A stretch of 49,165 nucleotides of DNA from Chromera velia. Lineage: Eukaryota > Sar > Chromeraceae. Of this stretch, positions 1-11,000 are shown piece by piece. Where the stretch lies: positions 5,432 through 54,596 of the forward strand of contig JAHBMJ010000171.1 in the NCBI GenBank assembly GCA_018398765.1, given 5' to 3'. The notes beneath the pieces are model-generated. The model made no database searches, was not told where the DNA came from, and saw only the letters and a program-made list of their open reading frames with translations. Every line of letters begins with the position of its first letter. The first letter of the stretch is position 1. A program made the position numbers and the translations under genes.

Positions 1-2175
1 ACAATCGGCAACAATCTGGTTAGCGCCTCCTAGGGAGTCTTTAATTCTGATTCAATTCAAAAGTTGCTATTATTACATGTTTTTTAGTAGTTTTAAAATT
101 CTGACTAGTTCTAGAATTCTAAATATAGACTCTTCCATAAAAAGTATGGTACTAAATTTATACTAAATTTAAATTTAGCCCCTAGAGTTTAACTCATACT
201 TTAAATTTAATATATTATTTGATGTACATAATTCATAAAATATTCGTTGAACCACTAATATAGATAGGATAGCAGAGGATTTAATCTTCCGGGATAATAA
301 TGCATTCAATAGACATGTATGTTTTTAATTTCAAAAGTATTAATTGTGATTTAGTCATCCTCTTAGTGTTCAGTTAAGTGTTCAGTGCATTAGTTTCTTT
401 AAATGTGGATTATGTGGTTGTAAAACTAGTTGCAAAATAAAAACTAACATCATTTAATACCTAGTTTAATGAATGAATGAATGAATGAAGTTGGCTTTGC
501 TAGAGTGGAGCCGTGCTCCCAGCAGCCCATGTTCATGCAAGAGATACACTAAATTTATGACTCGGACTAAAATGCAGTATTATATCTTACTACTATTACT
601 GTACATGGTACTAGTACTACTAATATTACACATTTGGGGACTTATATGTGATAAAGTAGTAATTACTAATGTAAGACTAGCTAAATTGCTGACAGAGTCG
701 ACTCAGGACTACTAGTAGTACTCTGGACTACTCGATGGATCAGGACAAAACTGGTTGACAACCATAATTAAAATTTAAAAATGATTAATAAATGGAATTA
801 ATATATTGTCAGGGGCTAGGCTCCGACGGCTATATAGTCATTCATTAAAAAAAAAAATAAAAAAAATTGGATGCTAACCACTGGCATGACTAGTGGCATG
901 ATTCTCAAACTCTATAAGCAAGTGACTATAATTTAAGTTGAATTGCTAGCTGCATGGTTGTAGCCAATGACGTTGGCTTGCTTACTTTGTGTACTTTGTT
1001 CGATCTTTTTTTTTCTTTACCTCGTTTGTTCAGCATTTGCCGTCTATGCGTGCGGAGAGACGTCATTTGCAGGACAGCGTGAGCAATTTTACTCTTTGAT
1101 TTCCTCCCAAACTGGAAGTTGGGTAGTGAGCGATTGAGATGTGAAGAGGACCCTCTCTTCCTGAAGAACCCCTCGGACGGATGACCGCTTTGGTGCATGG
1201 GCTATGATGTCTGCCTGCCATCTTGAGAAAACAGTCTGTAAAGCTTCACATCACTTTGCAGTCCTTTCCCTCTCGTGCTGCTGAATGTCGTTGCTTCACC
1301 ATTTTCTTCTTGATGCATGCTCCAGTGGCCTGCAAACGGAGAGCATTCGGGGGAGCTAGGTGTAAATCGGATGGATGGATGGAACCCTTTTGGAGAATCC
1401 GAAATGGCCTTCTCATCGGTACTGTAATTTGGACCTTCTTTCCCTTCTTGACTCCACCTGCTAATTCATTTCTTCGGTTTGTGTCCTGTTCATTTCTTCG
1501 ATCATTCGTCCCTCTTTTTCATCATTGGTTCCTGATTCCGTGCCTCGATCGGCAAATTGGTTGATTGCCTGACTGCCGCTTGATTCTCATTGCTCAATGC
1601 TGAGGAGAAGAAGGAGACCAGATACGCAACACACGTGCATGGGCCGATGGCTTTTGAATACCTACTCGGGCGATGTCAACATGACAAACAAAAACGCAAA
1701 AAGAAAGAGGACCAGATCCTCGAGCTGGTCGAACGACAGCGCATGTGCGAAAGAGCAAACGGAGGGGGAAGAAAGACGCCAAAAGGAAAAGAATGGATGA
1801 AAGCGCTAAAAAGGGATTCATGGAAGACTCAGGCACTCAACCAAGGAAGAACTGAACGATGATGCAGGCGTGGAGTGAAAAGAAGGATGACAGGCTGTCT
1901 TTGTGTGAATGTGCGCAGCTGCTGGTTGACTCATGGACGACCGATGAAAAATGAGAGTTTGTGTTTTAACGACCAAAAGTTCACGCGGAGAAACACTTGA
2001 GGCTCGACTCACCATCATGCATGATTAATGAACGGTACGAAGAAAAAAAGAGACAACATCCTGGATGGATTGAGGGCAGCAGAATCAAGTGGAAAACCCG
2101 AATAAGAAGAATAACTCAGGATTGACTCATTAATTGTCTCGGCGCACAGAGAGAGAGACGTTTTATTACAGGCGG

Positions 2176-2211
<36 letters not shown>

Positions 2212-2221
2212 CGATGACTGG
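1..2221. other. AT-rich intergenic region
   Basis: No gene is supported here. The first 900 bases are AT-rich with TGAA repeats. The region from about 926 to 1860 has short open frames on both strands but no splice structure or recognisable motif. The part next to 2222 would include the 3' untranslated end of gene A on the minus strand. A (CA)n microsatellite lies at about 2176-2210. Confidence 0.5.
473..536 (+). repeat. 64-bp repeat, inverted copy of 36858-36921
   Basis: Bases 473-536 are the exact reverse complement of 36858-36921, 64 of 64 by eye. The unit starts with ATGA repeats and continues into a unique-looking stretch containing GGAGCCGTGCTCCC, a short hairpin. Flanks differ immediately outside both copies, so this is a dispersed repeat unit and not part of a large duplication. 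The second copy touches the left target site of the Copia element at 36925. Confidence 0.85.
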
Positions 2222-3154
2222 CTAAGTGACTGACTGTAAAAGTGTTTGTCGCATCTGAAGCAAGGCCAACTTCTCCTCGAAATGGTCCTTACATTCGTCC
2301 GGCGTCTTTCCCGTCTTTACGCACTTCAACATCATGTCGCCTGCAATCGGCAGCATGCACTCTTCCATCGGCACCCCCCGCTCCTTTTCACATTTCTTTG
2401 CGCACAAGAAGAGTTTGATCTTTCCGCAGTCGGGTGCGCACGTGCACTCATAGAGCCCGTCCTCTGGCAAGTTCCCTTCTCGGAGCGCTTTGAGGATTTT
2501 ATCCTTCAGGTCTGCTGCATCCGACTCGTCCACTTCATCGTCTGATGAATCTCCACCGTCTCGTCCGTCGTCGTCTGATTTCTTTCCGGGGCCTGGATCG
2601 CTGGGCGAGAGGGGACCGAGCGTCTTATCCACAATCTGCAAGCGCTCATGCAGGAGAGGACGTGGAGCTGATGTGATTGTGAATCGAGGCGCGTAGCAAA
2701 CCTCGTGAAAATTATCACCATACTTTCCGTGATATTCGTGTGATGGAGCTCATGAATGTGCATCCAAACAAACACTGCATGATAGCGAGTGCGACCGTAG
2801 AAGCAAAGGGGAATAGTTGGACATGCTTATATTAGCTCATCCATCCACTAGGTCATTGACTGACCCCCTTCATGCTGTCGCTTGCAAGAACGTTTAGAGG
2901 GCTCTGGAGCTTTGATCTCTCCTTTGACATTTCCTCGGCTCCAGGAAGGGTGTCGAGGACTTTCTGCAGGCAAAAATCAATTCATTGTGCAGTGGAAGAC
3001 AGCAAGCAAGCAAGCAAGCAGGCAAGCATACACAGAGAGTTTCTTTACTCATGCAGACTCACAGAAAGAAAACGAATCAAGAAGGAAGCACCTTTCTGTA
3101 GTCACAGGTCTACCAGGAAATAAGCCCGGCTGAAAAGTCAATCGAGGACGCGTG

Positions 3155-3185
<31 letters not shown>

Positions 3186-3847
3186 ATACACAACCAAATC
3201 TTCCTCAAGTCCCTCACCTAGATTTCATTGAAAGCACTCCTGAAAGAAACTCCATAATTAAATTCAGTCTCCTTCTCCGAATGCATTAGCTGACCTTCCC
3301 TCATTCCACAAATTGTTGAGTAGGGACCCAAACCGTTAATTTGCATCGATCAGTGAGCTAGGGAAGTCTCCGACCGCCATCCCCTTCATTTAACTGACTG
3401 ACCTGGCTGAGTGCCATGGTGATCACCTCCCCGTCCACTTTGATCTCTGCCTTCTCCACTGCCTTCACGACCCCTCTGATGTTGGTGATCTGGAGGAACA
3501 CCGCGTCAACGAGACACTCCCGGATGTGTCTGGAGTCCTCGACAGGAAGAGGGAAGTAGATCTTCAGAAGCAGGCTCTTCAGACGCAGCACGTTCTCCTT
3601 GTCCGCCTGTGTGTTGAAGGGAGTCAAGAGAGACAAGGTGCAGAGTGTGAGTCTCAAAAGCAGAATCAGATATGTTCAAAGCAGTCTGGAATTCAAGACG
3701 AGATGGAAACAAAGAGAGAGAAACATAACTAGGAAAATGAGAGAAGAGAGACAGAGACAGAAAACGAAAAGGCCATTCTTCCGCTCAAGCATCGGTCCTG
3801 TTCTCTTTCTTGTCTTAAGAAGCCTCCGAGATCGGCAAGTCAACTCA

Positions 3848-3878
<31 letters not shown>

Positions 3879-6733
3879 GAAGAAAGAAAGAAAGAAAGAA
3901 ATGCCAATCGAGCGTGAATTGAAGAAGCGGAGTCGAAAGTCCACGAAAGAGAAAAAGGAGCACACAAAGAGAATTCAAAGCAACAAAACTTCAGGCTCTC
4001 CGGGACAAAGAACACAAAACAGCAGTCCCAATCGAGCCCCGCCGTAGAGCAACTGACCGCCTTAATCTGCACAAAAGCGAACACGCATGCAAAAAGAGAC
4101 AGGAAAGTTTTGGAAGTAAAAGTGGACTCACAGTCTTACGTCCAACAAGCGGAATTTTCATTAGCGACAACGAAAGTCACAGGTCAATTCAGAAAGATGG
4201 ACGATGACTCAGGGGCTTCAAGACGTCCTGTATGGAAAGTGGACGTCTATGCAGAGAGAATGTGCTCCCCCTACGACTTCATTGTCTCTTCAGAGAAGCG
4301 GAGAGACAAATTGTGGTCCTTATGGTAAGCTCTTCATATGCTGTCATGCTGGATGGGTTGGTGGACTGTCTTTGTTTGTCTGATCTCATCTGGCTCAAAT
4401 GACTTCACACAACCGACGGGCATGACACTTTGTCTTATCCGTTGCTTTGTATCATTTTTCACTTTTGTTTAGTTTGCCAACTCAGGTGCCTGACCGACTG
4501 ACTGGCTGTCTGACTGAATTTATGAATGACGCACGCAGAGAGTGGCTGACAGACCGCTTAATTGTCTGCCTGACTGACTGACTGACCAGTCTCGCTGCCG
4601 CCTGTTCCTGTGCTGTTGACTTTTCGTACAGATGGCGTGCAGTCGCGAGGGTGGGTTGGAAGTCCTCTTCCTGCAGGGGGGGGAAGGAGGTTGAACAATT
4701 CCTTGTTCCAGGATATAGATGGAAGAGAAAAAGGAATATTCAGAACAACGAACAAGAAGGAGGGAGGTTCCCCTGTTTCCACACTGTCTGTCGTCTGATC
4801 TCATCGTGTCAGAGTATGAGCACGACCAGTGAATGGTATGGAGATAGACATAGAATAAGACGAAAAGAATTCTTTTGAGAGAAATGGACTCGTGAGACGC
4901 AGAAGAGGGGAAAATCCTCTCTCTGTATTCCCACAAGCCTTCAGACAGTTAACTGACCATGGCTGTGTCCTTGCTGGGAAGGTTGGGTGCCACAGCCGTG
5001 ACGGGACTTCGGATAGTGTCGTCTGTCTCACTTGCCAACGAGAGAGACAGAGACTCTGCAAGCCTCTCCTGGTCCTGCAATTGCAGAAAACTGCTCTGTG
5101 GGTCCTCTCCTGTGGAGGAAAGCCAAGAGCGAAGGATTTTCAGCTTCCCCTGCTCTACCTGTGTCTCGACGGGAAATTGGAGGAAGGAGGGGTTGACCTC
5201 CGGATTTTCCTTCGTGATCGCATCGCAGTCGGGCTTTGGGAGAGTCTCTGCGCACTCTTTCTTGCAGTCCTCCATGACCTTCTCGCAGTCTGTCTCTTCT
5301 GACTCGCAGGCCTCCAGGTTGCACTTGTAGGGCTTCGGTGAGCTCTGGTACTGTCCGCATGATTTCCTCAGGTCGGGTGGCTTCTGGCGTTCCTCCTCCT
5401 CATCGCACTTCTTCCCCCCCGACTCAGGCTCCGTGTTCGATTGGTACCGTCCTCCTGCAAAAGAAGCAAACGCATGCAGGCAGTAGACGATCTCAATGTG
5501 CGTACAATCTCGTCCGTTCTCTCTGTCGCATCGTCTCTTGCGACTTTTGATGCGTTGTTCTCTTCTTGCTCATCAACAGCTGCCTCACAGTCTACTTTCT
5601 TTTTTTCAGAAGAACAGGCAGACAGACAAAAAAGGCGACTTCAGTCTGTAGAGAGAGATCTCTATGATAGGAATGCAAAAGAAGTGTATCGACGCCAGTC
5701 TGCCTCTCTACAAAGAATACAGCAAAGCAAGCTTGCATGAACAAGACAAGCAGATGCATGTCCAGCCTGTTTCGTAACAGAGGAAGGCAGAAGCACTTTT
5801 GAACCTCTTCTTCAATGACTGATTGACAGACTCACTGACTTTTGGTGGGGTCTCTACTGTGTGGGGATCTTCTCGAGTCGCTGTCCTGAGAATCGTCTAC
5901 CACTCTCTTCTTCTGGGGTCTGTTCACAACGACGCACTTCTTGTTTGTCTCACAATTTCTCAGGTTATCGCACTTCTTCGGTGGAATCGTCCCAAGACCC
6001 TTGCAGTCCTCCACACACTTCGGAGCTTCCATCCCTTCAGTGCACTCAAATTTTTCGGGCTGGGGTTCGGGGTTGTCTTCGTGCTCTGGTGTGGCCACCG
6101 AATCTATGTTCTCGTCAATCTCATCGCACTTTTCTTCTGGCACTTTGCCCAGCTCTTTGCACTCCTTGATGCACTCCTTGATCTTGTCTGCACAGTCGGG
6201 CTTGCAGGACTCGAGATCACATGTATAGACTTCCTCGTCCTCGCTGGGCAGATCTGTGGTGACTGTGAGCCGATCTATGTCCAGTTCCCTGCAGGTGTCC
6301 TCCGGGAGGTCGGATTCGGAGATGCACTCATTCTGGCATTGCTCTATCTCGGCTGAGCAGCTGTCCTCCTGACACTCCTCCCGATTTAGTTTGCACTCAA
6401 ATCTGTTGTCGTCGAAATCCTGCAGGCAGGCAGTAGGGGCACAGGGGACGTTTGTCCGTGGCGATTTTGCATAGATGTCGTACACAAGAAATGACGTCAG
6501 TCATCACTCAGAGAAGAAGTTGTAGAGTGATGAAAATTCCAGGAAGAGAAAGGAAAGAAAACTCCCACCCTGACAGAATTGGACAGCTGAGGGCACTGAA
6601 GAAACAAAAGAAATACCTCCGAGGACATGCAGACTCATTCATGTGCACAAAGACCTTTGGACAAGTGCATGGTGGTCAATGACAGTGTAACATCTGTCTC
6701 ACTGTCTGTCGTACTCTCTCTCTCTCTCTCCCA

Positions 6734-6777
<44 letters not shown>

Positions 6778-8081
6778 ACCCGAAACCCGAGGTGGGAGAG
6801 AGGAAGCTTGCATCTTGAAGGTCCTCTCAAAACTCACGTTTTGAGGGCCTGGCTTTGAGGGTTTGGGGTTCTCCTTCTTCTTCTTTTTCGGAGACGGCGG
6901 AGGGGCCCCCGCATCGTCACTCCAAAAGGGCTGCGTGCATGGGGGAATTGGGGCGGCAGAGAAAGCGGGTGGAAGATTGATCCCATCCATTACGTTGCAC
7001 TCGCCTGTGTGTCAGCAGAACAATGTCTCTTTTTTCGTTTGCTGTGGACGAGGAAAGGGGGTCGCCGGAAAACGATTGCGAAAAAAACTGCGCAAATGAG
7101 GGGGTAAATGCGATTGACATGACAGAAGAGAAGTACGAAGAGACGTCGCTTAGATGCGATTCAAAAGCATGTCAGGCTTTGCCTTATCTTTTTTACAAAG
7201 TCCACTTTTCGATCTCAAGAAGCACATTGCCAGCAGCGTCCGCAACCTAACAGTCCCACACGTTTCCCTGATTACATGCGTGTGCACTCACCGTCTTGAA
7301 TCTGGACCCCCCCACGTCACAGATCTTGGGTCCCTCTCCCTCCTTATAGTCGAAGCTCCCGCACTCATCGTTGGCGGACCAGTCAGCAAGGAACTTCTGC
7401 ACATACATGCATTTAGCCTCAAAGAAATGCGAACAGACGAAAAGGAGGGTATACAGATCAGGTATGCTGTTGTCTTCTTTCGGATAAAGTAGAATTGTGG
7501 GCCGCCTCTCCCTCCATTTCCATCTCGCTCAGTTGGGGGAAGTCTGTTCAAAGGCACAACACTAACCACACGGCTTCCCACAAAGAGGAACGATCCCCTG
7601 CACCCCCCCACTCACTCCCACAGTCTGCATCTCCAGATCCCCCTCCTGCAGGTCTCCCTGAGTCGACTCGCGGAGAAGCTTCACCTGCAGGAAGGTAGAC
7701 AGAGAGCGAGGGTGGGGAAGACCAACAGAGACAACGACTGAGAGAGGAGGGCGGGCAGAGGCAATCACATCCACTGTCACACCTCCCATGAGACCACTAA
7801 TCTCTTCCCAACTAACCAAAGAGAAGAGCTCAAAGAGAGAAGAGATGCAGAAAACTGTCGATTCGCTAGCCTCTTCTTCAACACCAATTTCTTCATTTCT
7901 TGTTCGTTCAAGTTCCTGCCGACCTACCGAATAGTATTCTGCTGCCATCTCGGAGGCTTCTCTCAGAGCTCTGGTGCTCTCCTGTCTGTCCGGGAGGACG
8001 CCATGACTCTGCACGCAAGCCAACAGAAAGAAGCATATAGAGTCGTTAAAGACAGACAGACAGACAGACAGACAGACAGGC

Positions 8082-8116
<35 letters not shown>

Positions 8117-8848
8117 GAGTCAGACCAATCGACACGCCTGGGGGCAAAAGAGAGAGAAAGGTCCTTACGAAAAGCAGAATCTCACAACGAGAGCAGACCA
8201 TTAGACCCAAATCTCTTCCACTAAATTCCCTCCAAACTTCCTCTTGTTGCAGTGCTTCTACACCACAGAGCCTCGATCGACCCTTTGGGCGCAAAGACCC
8301 AGGAGCAAAGACCAGACATTCATTCTTTCTCGATAGACCCCAGAACACCAACCGACCTCCTCATCAGAGAAGACAGCCATCATAGTCGCAACCTTTTGGG
8401 GCCATTGACGATCGACCTGGAAGCAGAAATTCAATGTATCGAAAGTGGATGGACGCAGCAGAGACCTTCCTATGAAGAGCGAGAGGAGAAGAGGGTCTTG
8501 ACACAAGCATGTGAGATGCAGAGGATGGACAGACTTCATTTCAAATCCACGCATCATGAACCACAGAACTCCTGATTCTGCTTGAGCCTCCAATTCCGCT
8601 TCTTTCTCTCTAGTCCAGTGCCTCTGGCATCAAATTCTGTTTTCTCCGGTCGAGAGAACGTCACCTCTGATAAGAGATAACCGCACAGTCAAGAGAGAGG
8701 AGCAAACGGGCGCGTCCCAGAAAAGGAGAAAACGGGGCAAGTGGAAGGAGTACGACCGTCCGAACGAAGCGCAGAAAGGAGAGACGGAAAACATGGAGAA
8801 AAGACGGGGGGAAGCACGAGACCGACGTTTCGAATCTGCACACAAAAA

Positions 8849-8884
<36 letters not shown>

Positions 8885-9356
8885 GGAAACAATGAAGCAA
8901 GCATGAGAACAAATCCATGACGAAGCTGGAACATCACGCATCATCACGTCAATCGAGTTTCTCCCTTTCCCGTCTCTTCTCTTCTCTTCATTTCCATTCT
9001 CTGTTCGTCCCTAGCTGCCCTCCCTCCTTCTTTCTTTCGAATCAACCTCCTTTGTTTGATCAATTCATGAGAAATCAATAGAGGATAGAGGGACGTTGGA
9101 TTCCTTTAAACAAAACAATGCAGCCTGGCCCACTTTCCTTCGAGTGCCGCTTCTTTTGTACGTGTGTATGCGTGCGTGTGTTGGTGTATCTGTTTGTGCG
9201 GGTGTAACCGACCCCCAACTGCTCTTGAGTTGGCCGGAGAATCTTCTTCATTTTCTGTCAGATGAAGTACTGAGAACCGACCGTATCATATTTTCACACT
9301 GTCATTTTCCCGTCATTCTTCATCGAAAACTAAATGCGTGTGAGAGAAAGCGAGAA

Positions 9357-9391
<35 letters not shown>

Positions 9392-11000
9392 GAGTGGGGG
9401 GGAGTGAGAGGGAGAGGGAGAAGGAGAGCGTGGGTGTCTCCAGTGAGGAGAAGAGCATGAAACCTTCTGAAGGCAAAGGAGCACAGAAACCGACCAACCA
9501 GTCGAATTGCCGTGGCTCTGTCCGTCTTTGCCTGCCACGCCTGTCTCAGAGCTCCCTGTACCACATTGGACTGGGGCTGCACGAACGAACAACAAAAAGA
9601 GAAAGAGAGAGAAAAAGATCCGTCAGTTCGCATTCAGCGGATCACTTTCAGCTAGTAGGAGGGTGTGAAAAGGCAGCTTGCTTTGTCTTGCCTCTCTCGA
9701 AGGTCTACAGCAAGACTGTTTCTGCACCATGATCCATGAATGACACAGTTGCAGAAACGATAGAAAGAGCTTACGAAGGGAAAAGAGAAAATCAAATAGC
9801 CGGTTGCTCGATACTCTCAATTCACTGGCTCCTGAATGACTGCCTCGAGAATTCCCTGACCGGCAGACTCACGCACGGACTCTCTGACTGAAGAAGTCAC
9901 TGCTGAATGAAGAACAGACAGACGCACGCAGACACTCCAACAAACACGAAGGCAGCAGTCAGACAGCAGACAGACAGGGTGAGAGAGAAGTTGGCCGACA
10001 TTTCAAGTCACGCAAAAAAAAAAAAAAACTGACCACTCTGGGGCAGTCCAGTAGAGTTCTCGGAGCCTCAAGTCTGAACGTTCCGGCGTTCTTCAGAGAG
10101 AGGTCAGTGGTCACATTCGCAAGTGAAAGCCCTGAAGAAGCACCAAGAGCGCTTTCCTGCAAGAGCACGACTCCAAATAGTAAAAACTCAAATATTGGCA
10201 TGTCCATCTCTGTGTCGGAGAAGCATTCAAGCGGGGGTGCAGACACACAAAGAGAAAAGAGAAGAGGACTCAAGAGGGTATATGCATACAATTAAGACAC
10301 ATAGTCGCACAAGCGCAAACGCCCACTCACTCAGCCACCCACCGACCAACGCTCGCACGAGCGAATGAAGTGTGCACAGACAGACATGCCTGAATGAATG
10401 ACAGAGTTTCAAAAAAAGCTCTCGAACCAGATCAGAAGGGGCCCCACTCACATTCAATGTCATCAGGTCTCCTGCGGTCCCGTTGCCCCCCCTGGGTGTG
10501 GAGGGAGTCACTGTGACCGTCCCCGTCCGAAGAGAGCCCATGAAGCGCTGCAGAAGTGCGACAGTCCCTCCCAAAAGAGAGGTGCTTTCGCCTTCTGCCC
10601 CTGACGCTGTCCCCCTTTCAGTCTCATTCCACCCGCTTACTTCACTCTTCTGGGCCTTCTGGCTAAAGGACACAGAGGTTGGAACTGCCCCCTGCTTGGG
10701 CCCGTCCAGAGAGGCAGGGGGAAGGGTGGAGATCCGACGGACCGCCTGCAGAAGGGGCGGGAGGGGGACTGTGCCGTTCGAGAGGGGCTGAGAGGCAGAG
10801 GGCGGGGCTGCTTGGGGTGTCCGCTCAGTCTGAGTCCCACTGGAGGGGATCAGGGGAGACCCTCCATGGAGGAAGAGTGACACCTTCCCGCTCTGCGTGA
10901 CATCAGCCTGTAGACCTGCAGGTGCATGGACAGGGGAAGAGGGAAGGAGTGTGAGATCTTTCAGGCCATCTCGCGGTAGACGGACAACTTCCATCGTCAT
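2222..11000 (-). CDS. Gene A: modular cysteine-rich protein, family not recognised
   Basis: Fifteen-exon model: 11000-10452, 10156-10034, 9576-9499, 8416-8357, 8008-7928, 7684-7616, 7396-7292, 6999-6838, 6419-5840, 5454-4958, 4670-4587, 4066-4058, 3606-3403, 2963-2865, 2635-2222. Every intron is GT-AG. All junctions are phase 0 except 5840/5454 (phase 1), and the frame stays open for 1,038 codons. The ATG at 11000 is chosen because an in-frame TGA lies just upstream with no AG acceptor between them; the natural TAG is at 2222. The N-terminal 183 residues are Ser/Thr/Pro/Gly-rich with no clear signal peptide. Later exons are charged and helical. Exons 9, 10 and 15 carry about five cysteine modules beginning [F/Y]xC, with CxxxC pairs and a GxxPxxxC end, such as ECIKECKELGKVPEEKC and CAKKCEKERGVPMEEC. 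A Lys/Pro stretch occurs in exon 8. I know no family with this layout; extra microexons are possible. Confidence 0.72.
3154..3184 (-). repeat. (GCAG)n microsatellite in a gene A intron
   Basis: Pure GCAG/GGCA repeat in the intron between exons 3606-3403 and 2963-2865. A related AGCA run lies at about 3001-3026. Confidence 0.9.
3846..3901 (-). repeat. (AAAG)n microsatellite in a gene A intron
   Basis: AAAG tetranucleotide run with one AAGG interruption, in the intron downstream of the candidate microexon at 4058-4066. It reads as CTTT repeats on the coding strand. Confidence 0.9.
4058..4066 (-). other. Candidate 9-nt microexon of gene A (Ile-Lys-Ala)
   Basis: On the minus strand, a pyrimidine-rich acceptor ending TTTTGTGCAG is followed by nine bases, ATTAAGGCG, and then a GTCAGT donor. 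The insert is phase 0, like its neighbours, so gene A stays in frame with or without it. It sits in the intron between exons 4670-4587 and 3606-3403. Confidence 0.45.
6569..6595 (-). other. Possible 27-nt exon of gene A
   Basis: On the minus strand TTTCTTCAG precedes 27 phase-0 bases coding CPQLSNSVR, followed by GTGGGA. It lies between exons 6999-6838 and 6419-5840. The donor is weaker than at other junctions, so it was left out of the main model. Confidence 0.3.
6716..6778 (-). repeat. Compound (CT)n(CA)n(GA)n microsatellite
   Basis: A CT run, then a CA run, then a GA run, inside the gene A intron between exons 6999-6838 and 6419-5840. Confidence 0.9.
8049..8116 (-). repeat. (ACAG)n microsatellite in a gene A intron
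   Basis: About 17 ACAG units with one GCAG variant, between exons 8416-8357 and 8008-7928. It reads as TCTG repeats on the coding strand. Open frames across it are only translated repeat. Confidence 0.9.
8827..8835 (-). other. Possible 9-nt microexon of gene A (Ile-Arg-Asn)
   Basis: On the minus strand the acceptor TTGTGTGCAG is followed by ATTCGAAAC and then GTCGGT, the donor also used by the exon ending at 8357. It is phase 0 and lies in the long gap between exons 9576-9499 and 8416-8357. It was left out of the main model because such short matches can arise by chance. Confidence 0.28.
8852..8882 (-). repeat. (CA)n microsatellite in a gene A intron
   Basis: Uninterrupted CA run just upstream, in coding direction, of the possible microexon at 8827-8835. 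Confidence 0.9.
9345..9391 (-). repeat. GA-rich and (GACA)n microsatellite
   Basis: GAGA run followed by GACA units in the intron after exon 9576-9499. Confidence 0.85.
9873..9887 (-). other. Possible 15-nt microexon of gene A
   Basis: On the minus strand GACTTCTTCAG is followed by 15 phase-0 bases coding SESPC and then GTGAGT. It lies in the intron between exons 10156-10034 and 9576-9499. Only splice signals and phase support it. Confidence 0.28.

Noticed and set aside
4892-5330. Plus-strand ORFs of about 120-136 codons
   Set aside because: Shadows of the gene A exon 5454-4958, which has correct splice sites and a cysteine module.
8046-8351. Open frame of repeated Cys/Leu/Ser over the ACAG array
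   Set aside because: Translated microsatellite in a gene A intron. The real exon at 8357 lies outside the array.
10227-10451. Extension of the first gene A exon beyond 10452
   Set aside because: A clean GTGAGT donor follows codon 183, the next exon joins in phase, and the extension is repeat-like and ends in Cys/Leu-rich shadow sequence.
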